Below, in pieces: positions 35,601-44,035 of a stretch of DNA of 55,768 nt (position 1 is the stretch's first letter; the number at the start of each line of letters is the position of its first letter). The notes below the pieces were generated by a model, which did not search any database, was not told the DNA's origin, and saw nothing but the letters and a program-made list of their open reading frames with translations. Both the position numbers and the translations under genes were made by a program. This DNA is from Tateyamaria sp. syn59 (lineage in GTDB: Bacteria > Pseudomonadota > Alphaproteobacteria > Rhodobacterales > Rhodobacteraceae): assembly GCF_007995245.1 (NCBI RefSeq), contig NZ_VCBA01000017.1, positions 1 through 55,768 of the forward strand. Direction: 5' to 3'.

Positions 35601-37320
35601 CCCCGCCCGCTTCAAAGTCACGCTGATGTTGCACACCTACCTCGCCGCAACGCGCGACGAAGCCCGCGAAGTCGCACGCGAACCCATGAAGGATTACCTG
35701 CGCTCGGCCGCCGGTCTGATCAAGCAATACGCCTGGGCCTTCCCCGCCTTCAAACGGCCCGAGGGCGTGGACAACGCCTTCCAACTCGATCTCGGCTCCC
35801 TGACCGAAGAAGAGCTTGAAGGGATCCTCGATTTCGCGTTCGAACGCTATTTCAACGACAGCGGCCTCTTCGGCACGGTCGAAGACGCCATCGCGCGCGT
35901 GGTCGAGGTTAAGGACATCGGCGTGACCGAGATTGCCTGCCTCATCGACTACGGCATCGACGTGGACACCATCCTCGACGGGCTGCACCCGCTGGCCGAG
36001 GTCCTGCGCAAGACCAACGCAGGCAGCGGCCCCGCCGCCGATGATTTCTCGATTGCCGCCCAGATTACGCGCCACAAGGTCACGCATTTGCAATGCACAC
36101 CGTCCATGGCACGGATGCTGGTGATGAACGAAGAGGCAAGCACCGCTCTCAGCGCCGTCAAGCACCTGATGCTCGGCGGTGAGGCACTGCCCGGCGCACT
36201 GGTCAGCGATCTGAACGCGCTGACGGACGCGCATATCGAAAACATGTACGGCCCGACCGAGACGACAATCTGGTCCACCACCCGCACCGCACGCGCGGAT
36301 GCCGGCGTGGTCGGCATCGGCACGCCCATCGCCAACACACAGGTCTACATCCTCAACGACAAACACGAACCGCAACCCATCGGCGTGGCGGGCGAACTTT
36401 ATATCGGCGGCGACGGCGTCACGCGCGGCTATTGGCAACGCGCGGATCTGACGGCAGAGCGTTTTGTGCCTGACCCGTTCGCGGCCAAGGACGGCGCCCG
36501 GATGTACGCCACCGGCGATCTGGCCCGCTGGCTGCCAGGCGGAGAACTGGACTTCCTCGGGCGCGCCGACTTCCAGGTCAAACTGCGCGGCTACCGCATC
36601 GAACTGGGCGAGATCGAAACGGCCATCGACGGTCTGGACGGTGTCCGCCAGTCGGTGGTGGTCGTTCGCGAAGACATCCCCGGCGTCCAGCAACTCGTGG
36701 CCTACTTGCTCGCAGATGGCAGCCCCGAGGAACCGGCGCTCAAAGCAGCACTGGCCGAGGCACTGCCCGCCCACATGATCCCGGGCCGCTTCGTAACACT
36801 CGACAGCTTCCCGCTGACCCCCAACAAAAAGGTCGACCGCAAGGCGCTGCCAGCCCCCGCCGCGCCAACACGGCCCAAGCCGGTGACGCCTGCCGCTACG
36901 GACAACGCGCCAGTGACCGCCGCGAACGACGCTTCGGGCTTCGACGGGGACGTCACTGCCGCGATCAGTGGCATCTGGACATCCATACTGGGTGTGTCCG
37001 ACATCTCGGCGCGCGACAGCTTCTTTGATCTGGGCGGGCACTCGCTGCTCGCTGTGCAGGCCCATCGCGAGATCAAGGCGCAGCTAGGGGTGAACAAACT
37101 CTCAATCACGGACATCTTCCGCTTCCCGGTTCTGGGCGATCTTGCAAAAGCGGTTGAGGGCAAGCTCGAGGCGCCAGCGCCGAAACCGGCGGTAGCCTCT
37201 GCACCCGCAGAACCGGTGAAAGTGCCCGAACCCGTCGGAGCAGAGGCCGCACCAGCATCCCGCGCTGACGCCATGGCCCAACGCCGGGCCATGCGCGCCG
37301 CGCGTCGCAAAGGCAGATGA
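32650..37320 (+). CDS. NRPS: formyltransferase / C remnant / A domain with inserted luciferase-like monooxygenase / PCP
   Basis: A 1556-residue protein with an uncommon order. Residues 1-300: formyltransferase fold, with Asn92 and His94 in VNFHDGPLP and Asp130 in GGVDEGDVL as the expected triad. Residues about 370-515: the C-terminal part of a condensation domain, without HHxxxDG, ending in ILPEAERQLTLVDWNAT. Residues about 520-1400: adenylation domain with A3 YTSGSTGRPKG (678) and A4 LSFDISVLELFW (722). It is interrupted at about 764-1120 by a flavin luciferase-like monooxygenase of the MupA/Atu3671 type (MEFSLYYWGND, WTPERHFH, GLAIASGWQP). It resumes with A5 NMYGPTETT (1198), A7 YATGDLARW and A10 PLTPNKKVDRKAL. 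PCP: Ser1465 in LGGHSLL. A basic Ala-rich tail ends the protein. No thioesterase. It likely loads and oxidises or formylates one amino acid for the PKS. Confidence 0.93.
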   Translation: MLSFSTILIGHESLVIQCGELLRDAGHRISAVVTRNNDVKNWAADAALPVVAPAKGLADRLSGMDCDWLLSIANLDILPDAVLTLPKRGAVNFHDGPLPAYAGLNAPVWAALSGETTHGISWHLIEGGVDEGDVLASATINIAPEDTALTLNTKCYGAAIESFPALMAELAKPEPNRRKQDLSQRSYFARDARPNAVLDFNQPATDLVRMIRALDHGEYWNPLVLPSFEAGGKLWLARAAHVSESTSGAAPGAVLIADGDQLGIATGQGDLVLTRITDTYGRAVTPGEITRTGAILQSPSSDKQAELQATLAPLAKTDPTWRRALEDIARTDLPLIGSPDGPAQPLARDITAPEGVTPDQIRAAFALLMSRVTDDGRADFALSMPGNHAYLSDWVPLQITADDSFAAMTTALSQAIDAARTRGQFAADLIARLPDSDAALPALAFSDTAEAGLIGPSALTLAVTETGTTLYADKARIDETALDLYAARLTHLLAHLDRTDTTADLPILPEAERQLTLVDWNATDTSYNPDQCVHQAFEAQVARTPDAQALAFEGESLSYTDLNKAANQLAHKLVGMGVKPGVTVGLHLPRSSGLVIAALAIMKAGGAYLPMDPAYPADRTALYLEDSQAGVVITNAELAAALPSSSAQILDITTSVADQPHTNPTSTVTGADLAYMIYTSGSTGRPKGVMVEHRNVANFFVGMDDRIDHSTGSVWLAVTSLSFDISVLELFWTLARGFKLVLSGDENRALVAGDSDTGGGGVPGGMEFSLYYWGNDDGRGRDKYRTLLEGAKFADQNGFVAVWTPERHFHAFGGPYPNPSVTGAAVAGATQNIGVRAGSCVAPLHHTARIAEEWAVIDNLTNGKAGLAIASGWQPDDFVLRPENTPPENKPAMFRQIADLRKLWAGEPVAFPRKDGQLHDVVTQPRPISKTPNLWVTTAGNPETWKEAGRNGCHVLTHLLGQSVGEVGEKIKLYHQALREAGHDPARFKVTLMLHTYLAATRDEAREVAREPMKDYLRSAAGLIKQYAWAFPAFKRPEGVDNAFQLDLGSLTEEELEGILDFAFERYFNDSGLFGTVEDAIARVVEVKDIGVTEIACLIDYGIDVDTILDGLHPLAEVLRKTNAGSGPAADDFSIAAQITRHKVTHLQCTPSMARMLVMNEEASTALSAVKHLMLGGEALPGALVSDLNALTDAHIENMYGPTETTIWSTTRTARADAGVVGIGTPIANTQVYILNDKHEPQPIGVAGELYIGGDGVTRGYWQRADLTAERFVPDPFAAKDGARMYATGDLARWLPGGELDFLGRADFQVKLRGYRIELGEIETAIDGLDGVRQSVVVVREDIPGVQQLVAYLLADGSPEEPALKAALAEALPAHMIPGRFVTLDSFPLTPNKKVDRKALPAPAAPTRPKPVTPAATDNAPVTAANDASGFDGDVTAAISGIWTSILGVSDISARDSFFDLGGHSLLAVQAHREIKAQLGVNKLSITDIFRFPVLGDLAKAVEGKLEAPAPKPAVASAPAEPVKVPEPVGAEAAPASRADAMAQRRAMRAARRKGR

Positions 37321-37970
37321 TCGACCTCGCGCGGCTGGCAGAGGTCGCCGCGCAACATGTCCCAAACGGCTTCGGCGTCGGCGCGGCGGACCCGTCCGCC
37401 CCCGCTACAGCCCTGCTGCCCCCGGAGCGCGCCGCAACTACCGGCATGATCGACACGCGCCTGCGCGAGTTTTCCGCCGGCCGCGCCGCCGCCCGTCAGG
37501 CGATGGCCACCCTTGGCCTGCCCCCGGCTGCCATCCCCATGCAAGGCAACCGCGCACCCCACTGGCCCGCAGGCCTCTTCGGATCCATCACACACACCTC
37601 GCACGCCGCCCTCGCTATTGTCGCCCGCAGCACCGCAGCGCAGTCCATCGGCATCGACCTCGAAGAGGCGACGCCCCTGCCCCAAGACCTCTGGGACGTG
37701 GTGCTGACACCCGCCGAACGCGCGCGCACCCGCGACGGCGCAATTGCAAAACGCATCTTCTCGGCCAAGGAGGCGGCGTACAAAGCGCAGTTTCCCATCA
37801 CAGAGCAGCCGCTGGAATTCACCGACATGACCATCAAATTTGAGGGATCGCACATGCGGGTCCACAGCACGCACCCGGCGGTCAAACCCCTGCTGCCAAA
37901 GCTACATGCGCAGTCGATTGAAACCGGCCTCGGGGTTTACCTGTCGTTGGTGTTCATTTCGGCTGAGTGA
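37317..37970 (+). CDS. Sfp/EntD-type 4'-phosphopantetheinyl transferase
   Basis: A 217-residue PPTase. The GIDLE motif (SIGIDLEEA) and the FSAKEAAYK motif bind Mg-CoA and the catalytic site, and FSAGRAAARQAM with FGSITHT match the EntD-like N-terminal half. It moves phosphopantetheine from CoA to the Ser of carrier domains, here Ser1786 of the PKS and Ser1465 of the NRPS. Its start overlaps the NRPS stop by four bases, so the operon carries its own activating enzyme. It ends four bases from the convergent glycosyltransferase. The gene is in the same codon style as the NRPS, which fits a block moved as a unit. Confidence 0.94.
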   Translation: MIDLARLAEVAAQHVPNGFGVGAADPSAPATALLPPERAATTGMIDTRLREFSAGRAAARQAMATLGLPPAAIPMQGNRAPHWPAGLFGSITHTSHAALAIVARSTAAQSIGIDLEEATPLPQDLWDVVLTPAERARTRDGAIAKRIFSAKEAAYKAQFPITEQPLEFTDMTIKFEGSHMRVHSTHPAVKPLLPKLHAQSIETGLGVYLSLVFISAE

Positions 37971-37974
37971 CGCG

Positions 37975-39195
37975 CTACAGGCAGGCCTTTATGATCTCGC
38001 TGCGGTGTTCAAAAACACTGTCCTCGTCAAACGGCTCACCATCCCGGGCCGCACGTTTGATGAGATCCGCCAGCGCGGCCCTGTCCTGATCCAGCGCCAC
38101 CACGGCCTCCGCCAGCGCCGCCACATCATCGAGCGGCACCAACCGACCACCCTGATGCACCGCGATCAGGTCGCGCGGGTATGACCCGTCGTAGCCCACA
38201 ATAGGCGTGGCAGACACCAGCGCCTCGATCAGGCAGCGCGGCGATTCCGGTGTCTTGTGGCAAAACAGAAAGACATGCGCGTCCCGCAGGTGCCGCAAAA
38301 CCGTAGCGCGGTCATCGACAAATCCGGCAAAATGCACCTTCGCCTCAATCCCCGCAGCGGCGACCAGCGCCTTCATCTCGGCCAGGTCCGGTCCATCGCC
38401 CAGCCAGGTCGCCTGAAAGTCCACGCCTTGCGCATTCAGACGATCCAGCACGCCCACCCAATCCTGCGGTCCCTTCATGGCGCTGGCGCGACCGGTATAG
38501 ACGATGTTCAGCGGTCCATCTGCAACACCCGCAACTTTCGCCTGCACCTGATCCTGCGCAATATGATCGGCCTTGTTGAGGTGGATGTCATGGACAAGCC
38601 GCGGCTGCCCGCAATAGGGCGCGTAGGTGTCAAAGGTTTCCTTGCCGTGAAACAGACCCAGCGTGGCGCGGCGGATGATGAACTTTTCCCACCACCACAT
38701 CAGCCGATGCTCCAACCGCGCCCGCACGCGGCGACGCCACAGATCGCTGCTGGACGCAGTGCGGCGCACAACCTCGGATTCCACCCGGTCCGTCCAGACT
38801 GCAAAGGGCAATCCGGCGCGGTGCGCCTGCCACGCGGCCACGGACCCCCAATCACCCGTCAGGCCCCCAATGGCAAAACTGAGGTAGTCGGCCTTGGCAA
38901 TCTCGTCCCGGATCACGTCACGACAGGCGCGATAATGGCGCAGGAACTGATCCGGACGATACGCCATGGGAAGCGGCACAAGGCGAATACGCGCCATATC
39001 CAGATCGGTGTCGCTGATCGGGACCCAGCCATCGGGCAAGGCACCAGACGCCAACGGGTTCATGCAGACAACTTCGTCAAAATGCTCGGCCCACAACCGC
39101 AGCCCATTGCAGGCCTGGCTTTCGAGGTGCAGCCCGGCATCCGTCTCCACCAGCGGCACAGGCGCATAAATCAACAATTTCCCAGATTTCGTCAT
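37975..39195 (-). CDS. GT4-like glycosyltransferase
   Basis: A 406-residue GT-B glycosyltransferase; the ATG at 39195 (MTKSGKLLIYAP) is preferred to a TTG ten codons up. The donor-binding half has NIVYTGRASAMKGPQDWVGVL, WLGDGPDLAEM, VHFAGFVDD and the pattern FCHKTPESPRCLIEAL, where the two acidic residues are one position closer than in the usual E-x7-E. It lacks membrane spans. It converges on the PPTase gene and is divergent from the SGNH-like lipoprotein gene over a 119-base gap. It probably adds a sugar to the lipid-linked repeat unit; acceptor and donor are unknown. Confidence 0.88.
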   Translation of the reverse strand: MTKSGKLLIYAPVPLVETDAGLHLESQACNGLRLWAEHFDEVVCMNPLASGALPDGWVPISDTDLDMARIRLVPLPMAYRPDQFLRHYRACRDVIRDEIAKADYLSFAIGGLTGDWGSVAAWQAHRAGLPFAVWTDRVESEVVRRTASSSDLWRRRVRARLEHRLMWWWEKFIIRRATLGLFHGKETFDTYAPYCGQPRLVHDIHLNKADHIAQDQVQAKVAGVADGPLNIVYTGRASAMKGPQDWVGVLDRLNAQGVDFQATWLGDGPDLAEMKALVAAAGIEAKVHFAGFVDDRATVLRHLRDAHVFLFCHKTPESPRCLIEALVSATPIVGYDGSYPRDLIAVHQGGRLVPLDDVAALAEAVVALDQDRAALADLIKRAARDGEPFDEDSVFEHRSEIIKACL

Positions 39196-39314
39196 AAAAT
39201 AATACGTTCCGCGACCGTAAATCAAAACGCAGCCCGTTTACCGGACTTGCAATAACTCATTGAGCAATCACATATCTAAAGAAGCCATTATTGTCACCAA
39301 AGCACATTGTTTCC

Positions 39315-40259
39315 ATGATCTTCCACCGCCTGAAACGCAAATCCGCCACACTGCTTTTTCTCTTTTTGTCGGCCTGTGGCCTCACAAGCAGATGCGGCGT
39401 GCCCGACCCGCTGGCAGAGGCGGACTTCAACGCGCTTTACGAAACGCCGCTTACCCCAGCCGCCTCTGGCCTGAGCGTCTATCACCTCGGTCACAGCCTC
39501 GTGGGGCGCGACATGCCGGTCATGCTGGAACAGCTTGGCGGCGCTGACCACAGCTTCAACAGCCAGCTGGGCTGGGGGTCGATGCTGCGCGAACACTGGG
39601 AACCGGACATGCCGGTCAAAGGGTTCGAACAGGAAAACCAGCACGTGCAATTCCGCGACCCGCACGAGGCACTGGCAGAAGGGTCCTATGACGCCGTTGT
39701 CCTAACCGAGTCGGTCGAGATCCGGGACAGCATCAAATACCACGATCCTCAGGAATACCTGCGCAAATGGGCGAACGCGACGTGGGACGGCAATTCGCAA
39801 ACCCGCGTGTACCTTTATGAGACCTGGCACAACCTCGACGACGCAGAAGGGTGGCTAACCCGCCTGGATCTGGACCTCGACCGGTATTGGGAGACCGAGA
39901 TCCTGCGCCGCACCCTCGCCCATGACGATGTCGCACAGCCCATCTATGTCATCCCGGGCGGGCAGGTCATGGCCGCCTTTGCGCGCCAGTTGCAGGACGC
40001 GGGCGGCATCGGGCCGGTCAAAACGCACGAGGATCTGTTTTTCGACACGATCCACTTCAACGACTACGGCGCCTACCTGATGGCCCTGACGCATTATGCG
40101 GTGCTGTACGGGCGCAGCCCGGTGGGCCTGCCCCATACCTTGCTGAAATCCGATGGCACGCCTGCCGATGATCCGGGACCGGAGCTTGCCGCGGCCATGC
40201 AGGAGACGGTCTGGCAGGTCGTGACCGGCTACGCCCCAAGCGGGGTGCGCGGCGACTGA
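39315..40259 (+). CDS. SGNH-like lipoprotein, function unknown
   Basis: A 314-residue protein; the ATG at 39315 starts a lipoprotein signal (basic MIFHRLKRK, hydrophobic stretch, lipobox LSACG with Cys at about residue 21). A TTG at 39291 would lengthen the N-region. The body has SVYHLGHSLVGRDMPVML near the start, where GHSL takes the place of the GDSL/GNSL Ser block, and DTIHFNDYGAYLMALTHY near the end, where Asp-x2-His fits SGNH block V. This is the pattern of SGNH-type esterases or acyl-transfer proteins. The gene stop lies against the flippase stop on the other strand with no gap. A role in de-acylating or modifying the exopolysaccharide in the periplasm is plausible. I do not recognise a named family. 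Confidence 0.75.
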   Translation: MIFHRLKRKSATLLFLFLSACGLTSRCGVPDPLAEADFNALYETPLTPAASGLSVYHLGHSLVGRDMPVMLEQLGGADHSFNSQLGWGSMLREHWEPDMPVKGFEQENQHVQFRDPHEALAEGSYDAVVLTESVEIRDSIKYHDPQEYLRKWANATWDGNSQTRVYLYETWHNLDDAEGWLTRLDLDLDRYWETEILRRTLAHDDVAQPIYVIPGGQVMAAFARQLQDAGGIGPVKTHEDLFFDTIHFNDYGAYLMALTHYAVLYGRSPVGLPHTLLKSDGTPADDPGPELAAAMQETVWQVVTGYAPSGVRGD

Positions 40260-41651
40260 TCACTGGATCGCCAGCACCCGCAGCAACGCATCCTGGTTGA
40301 TCCAGAACACAAACGCGCCGCAGATGATCGTCAGCGCCATAAAGAACCCGTCATGCAGCGGATCCTCGGCCCGGTAGGGCCGGATCATGCGATAAAGCAC
40401 CGGATAACTTATGATCGCTGCCAGCGGTTGCGCCGCCAATGCGCCAATCAGGCCGTAGTGGATCACGCCTAGCGCCAGAAGCGCGGTCTGCAGAACCGCG
40501 CGCAACGCCTGATAGGCCGTGAACACACCCGACTTGCCAGCGGACAAAAGCACAAAGGCATGGCCCCGAATGATCAGGCTGGGCATCAGCGACACACTCA
40601 TCACCACAAGAATCGGCCCCGCCGCCCAATACTCCGTCGTGTACAGCAACTCGATCAGCCACACGCCCAACAGCGCCAGCCCGAACTGGATCGCAAAAAG
40701 AAAACCGGTCAGCCCGAACCGCGCTTTGGAGAGTGCTTTGCGGTTTGCCTCGGACTCCGCCGGGGGGCGTGCCGAATACAGCGGATAGACCACCCGAACC
40801 GCCAGATTTCCCATCAGCATCAAGGGCACGGACCCAAAGAAATACGCGATGTTGTAAAAGCCCAGATTGGCGAGCGTAAAGAACTTTGACAGCAACATGC
40901 GGTCGCCGTTCTCGATGATGAAAGTCAGCCCCGAACTGACAAACAGGTACTTGCCGAAATGAAACAGCTCGAGAAAGGCCGCCTTTTCCAGCTGCAAACG
41001 GTTCGGGTGGCCCGGCAGCACAAGATGCGACAGAACGGCGTGCAACGCCTGTTGCAGCATCATACCGATCACCAAAGCCCAGACCGTTTCCCAGATCCAC
41101 GCCACGACGACCATCACCGCAATCGCCACGACCTGACACCCCAGATCGAGGAACGTGACCCGCCCCAAGTGGATGTTGCGCGACGCGGTGCCGATCTTGG
41201 TCGACCGCATCTCCATGATGAAAACGGTAAAGGCGAGGCCGAACATCAGCTCGTACAGGATCGGCTCTTCATAGAATTGCGCCACCGGGCCCGCAATCAC
41301 GCAGCAGATCAGCCCCAGCAACACGCCGCGCATCACCTGCAATGTCCAGGCCGTGTTCAGGAAAACCGGGTCATTTCCCCGCTTGGACTGCACGATGCTG
41401 GCGCTTAGCCCGATGTCCGAAAACATCTGCATACCGGCCAGAAACAGCGACAGGATAGCCATCAGGCCAAAGGCTTCGGGGAACAATAGCCGCGTCAGGA
41501 TCAGGTTCGACAGAAGGCGCAGGAACTGCCCGCCCCCAAAGCCAAGGAAAGTCAGGACAGACCCACGCATGACGCGCGCGCCCATCCCGTCGTCAGACAA
41601 TCGCCGCCGGATGACACCAATCATGCCGAAGGGGCTCTCGTCAGGCCGCAA
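40260..41651 (-). CDS. Wzx/WzxC-type polysaccharide flippase
   Basis: A 463-residue multispanning protein of the MOP superfamily. It has about 12-14 hydrophobic helices, opening with RGSVLTFLGFGGGQFLRLLSNLILTRLLFPEAFGL, the classical oligosaccharide flippase N-terminus, and the DIGLSASIVQSKRGND loop. It turns lipid-linked repeat units from the cytoplasmic to the periplasmic face. The ATG at 41651 or at 41624 could be used. The gene is the last of the minus-strand run ATPase, Wzz, CpsD-like, flippase; the gap to the CpsD-like gene is 17 bases. Its stop adjoins the SGNH-like gene stop. Confidence 0.93.
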   Translation of the reverse strand: MRPDESPFGMIGVIRRRLSDDGMGARVMRGSVLTFLGFGGGQFLRLLSNLILTRLLFPEAFGLMAILSLFLAGMQMFSDIGLSASIVQSKRGNDPVFLNTAWTLQVMRGVLLGLICCVIAGPVAQFYEEPILYELMFGLAFTVFIMEMRSTKIGTASRNIHLGRVTFLDLGCQVVAIAVMVVVAWIWETVWALVIGMMLQQALHAVLSHLVLPGHPNRLQLEKAAFLELFHFGKYLFVSSGLTFIIENGDRMLLSKFFTLANLGFYNIAYFFGSVPLMLMGNLAVRVVYPLYSARPPAESEANRKALSKARFGLTGFLFAIQFGLALLGVWLIELLYTTEYWAAGPILVVMSVSLMPSLIIRGHAFVLLSAGKSGVFTAYQALRAVLQTALLALGVIHYGLIGALAAQPLAAIISYPVLYRMIRPYRAEDPLHDGFFMALTIICGAFVFWINQDALLRVLAIQ

Positions 41652-41668
41652 AACATGTCCATAACGCC

Positions 41669-42457
41669 CTATTCCGCCTTGACCGCACTCGGATGGCAGC
41701 CGTTCACGACAACCCCCAGGACGTTCGTGCTCTCCGCGACTTCCCGTTCACATATGTCCAGCTGGCTGAACCGCGTCTTCTCGGCAAGTGCGACGATCAG
41801 CGCGCAATCGGTGTTCTTCAGAAATGCACGCGCGTGATCACCGCCCAAGATGGCAGGCAGGTCGAAAATCATCACGTCGGGTTTGTACATCTCCTGAACG
41901 CCGTCCAGAAACGCGCCGATCTCATCCGACAGGATCAGCTTGTTCGGATCGGCCTCGACCTGAGGCGAGATGACGACACCAACATGTTCCCTGATCCGCT
42001 TGGCATGGTCCGACAGCGGCACCCGGCCCGTCAGTACGGATTTCAGGCTGTGGCGACTTTCAAGACCCAGGAATGTGTGGATCGACGGATCACCAAGATC
42101 GAAATCAAACAGCATCGTGCGCAGGTTGTTCGTGCGCCCCAACCCCATGGCCAGATTGCACGCAATCGTCGTCTTGCCGCTTGAGGATTCAGGCGATGTG
42201 ATCGCCAGCCGCGTCCACCCATTTTGCTGCATCTGCAGCAGTGTCTTTGTCCGCAGCACGTCAAAAGACTGCGCACTCGTGTCCGGCGCCTGCGACACGA
42301 TCCGGTGCTTGCGCAGGGTCGCATCGGACAGATGCACCATCTCCAGGTCGTCCCACGCACCGGGCGACACGGGCTGCGTCGGGGACTTCGGGCGAACCCT
42401 GCCCGTATCCGACCGTTGGGACCGCGCCCTTGCCAAAGCGGCCTGCAGTTTTTCCAT
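41669..42457 (-). CDS. CpsD/CapB-type ATPase of exopolysaccharide synthesis (tyrosine-kinase fold)
   Basis: A 262-residue P-loop ATPase of the BY-kinase/CpsD family. Walker A is SPESSSGKTT near residue 87, the Walker A' is LFDFDLGDPS, and the Walker B-like part is DVMIFDLPAILGG. The N-terminal 75 residues are a flexible, Arg/Ser-rich segment. GGAG with a spacing of ten bases precedes the ATG at 42457. The C-terminus (VVVNGCHPSAVKAE) has no Tyr cluster, so autophosphorylation of the usual kind is doubtful. Such ATPases work with the Wzz/GumC copolymerase encoded directly upstream to control chain length and export. Equivalent genes in PEP-CTERM loci are called exosortase-associated tyrosine autokinases. 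Confidence 0.9.
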   Translation of the reverse strand: MEKLQAALARARSQRSDTGRVRPKSPTQPVSPGAWDDLEMVHLSDATLRKHRIVSQAPDTSAQSFDVLRTKTLLQMQQNGWTRLAITSPESSSGKTTIACNLAMGLGRTNNLRTMLFDFDLGDPSIHTFLGLESRHSLKSVLTGRVPLSDHAKRIREHVGVVISPQVEADPNKLILSDEIGAFLDGVQEMYKPDVMIFDLPAILGGDHARAFLKNTDCALIVALAEKTRFSQLDICEREVAESTNVLGVVVNGCHPSAVKAE

Positions 42458-42496
42458 ACGAATTACGCTCCATTGCAGCCGTCACGCTGCGCCGTC

Positions 42497-44035
42497 CTAA
42501 ACCAATCCCAAACGGGTCAAAATCTTGTTCGCAACAATCTCGAGGGGCATCACTTCAGTGTGCACGTAATACAATCCTGCGGGCACCAGCGCGATGACCG
42601 CCAGCATCGCCACCACCTTCAGCAGACGGCGCCGGATCCGCTCGCTCCGCGTGTCCAGATGAGGGACCACACCAATGGGCACGATGTTGAACCGCGACTG
42701 CAGCTCGTTCGGATGTCGGATTTTCTGATTGAGCAGCTCGAACAGAACAAAAAGACCAATGGCCAGCATCATGCCGCCCCCGACCCCGGCGGCCGCAATC
42801 TTCATGCGCGGCGGCCCCGACGGCACCTGCGGCACAACGGCCCCTTCGATCAGGCTGATACGCTGGCCCTGGGCATTCACCTCCACCCGCTCGGCCATCC
42901 GCGCCTGGTTCAGATTGTTGACTGACGTGTTATAGCGCGTGCGAATGCTCTCCAGATCGCGCTCCAACCGTTCCAGCGTGATCGAGTTGGTCGCCGTCGC
43001 CGCCAGCGCACGCGCCAGCTTTTCCAGCTCGGCGTTGATGCGCACGATCTCGAGGTCGATTTCCTGAATGCGCTGGTCCATCTCCGTCAGTTGCAGATCG
43101 AGGAATGACGGCTCCGCGTTTTCCGCATCCGCCTCGTCCCGCGGCCCGGCCCCGGCAATGCTGCGCTCCAACTGTTCAATCTGACCGATGATCTGGATCA
43201 GACGGGGGTTCGTCTCTGAATAAATCGTGCGCGCTTCGGCCAGCTCCAGTTCCAGGTCTTGCAAGCGCCGTTCTTCGGGCGACAGCTCGCGACGCACGGT
43301 CGACCCCAGCCGCCCGGTCGCCTCGAACACCGCGATCATCTCGCTGCGGTTGCTCACAATCGACGCGCGGTCCTGCTCAAGGCGGCTCAACCGCTCCTGC
43401 AGGGTGGATTGGCGATCCTGCCGGTACAGCAAGTCCTCGGGCAAGGCCTCCACATTCGCGTTCTTGAACGCGATGATCCGATTGGATTGCGCGTCGATCT
43501 CATCGGCCAGCCGGTCGGTCTCCTGAGCAAAGAAGGACACGGTGTTTTCAACCCGTTCCCGGCGGAAAAAGCTGTTGGCCTCTAAAACGAGCGTCACATA
43601 GTCGTTGACGACCTCCGCGGCGGTGGACCCATCCGACGCGCTGAACGAAATCGACATCAGCGTGGCCTGGTTGTTCCCGCTCGACCGTCGAATGCTGGTG
43701 CTCTCGCGCATCGCCTCGACAATCCGGTCCGGCGTCATCGCCTCGATGTCCTCGAACACCTCGTATTTCTGCGCAATGTCCAGCAGGTTCGCCCGCGTCA
43801 TCAACTGCTCTTCGATGACCTGCAACTGCTCGCCCGCTTCGGTTTCTACGGTATTGCGGCCCAGTTCGATCGTGATCTTGGGCGCCTCGACCTGCAGCCG
43901 CGCCATCGACGAATAGACCGGCGGCAAGGTGAAGGCGGCAAACACCGCCAGCCCCGAACACAGCAGGACAATCAGCATCATCAGCGGCATACGCCGTAAC
44001 AGCAGCATCCAGTAGAAACGCAACGGCAGGGTCAT
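42497..44035 (-). CDS. Wzz/GumC-type chain-length determinant (polysaccharide copolymerase)
   Basis: A 512-residue inner-membrane protein. A first span lies at about residues 16-35, and a Wzz head YSSMARLQVEAP follows. Long coiled coils with heptad-like E/L/R patterns fill residues 170-400. The proline-rich PSGPPRMK leads into a second span at about 418-435, and a third hydrophobic span lies at about 478-495. It sets polymer length and links the synthesis complex with the export channel. The start overlaps the stop of the ATPase gene by four bases, and the CpsD-like gene follows after 39 bases, so they are translated together. Confidence 0.94.
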   Translation of the reverse strand: MTLPLRFYWMLLLRRMPLMMLIVLLCSGLAVFAAFTLPPVYSSMARLQVEAPKITIELGRNTVETEAGEQLQVIEEQLMTRANLLDIAQKYEVFEDIEAMTPDRIVEAMRESTSIRRSSGNNQATLMSISFSASDGSTAAEVVNDYVTLVLEANSFFRRERVENTVSFFAQETDRLADEIDAQSNRIIAFKNANVEALPEDLLYRQDRQSTLQERLSRLEQDRASIVSNRSEMIAVFEATGRLGSTVRRELSPEERRLQDLELELAEARTIYSETNPRLIQIIGQIEQLERSIAGAGPRDEADAENAEPSFLDLQLTEMDQRIQEIDLEIVRINAELEKLARALAATATNSITLERLERDLESIRTRYNTSVNNLNQARMAERVEVNAQGQRISLIEGAVVPQVPSGPPRMKIAAAGVGGGMMLAIGLFVLFELLNQKIRHPNELQSRFNIVPIGVVPHLDTRSERIRRRLLKVVAMLAVIALVPAGLYYVHTEVMPLEIVANKILTRLGLV

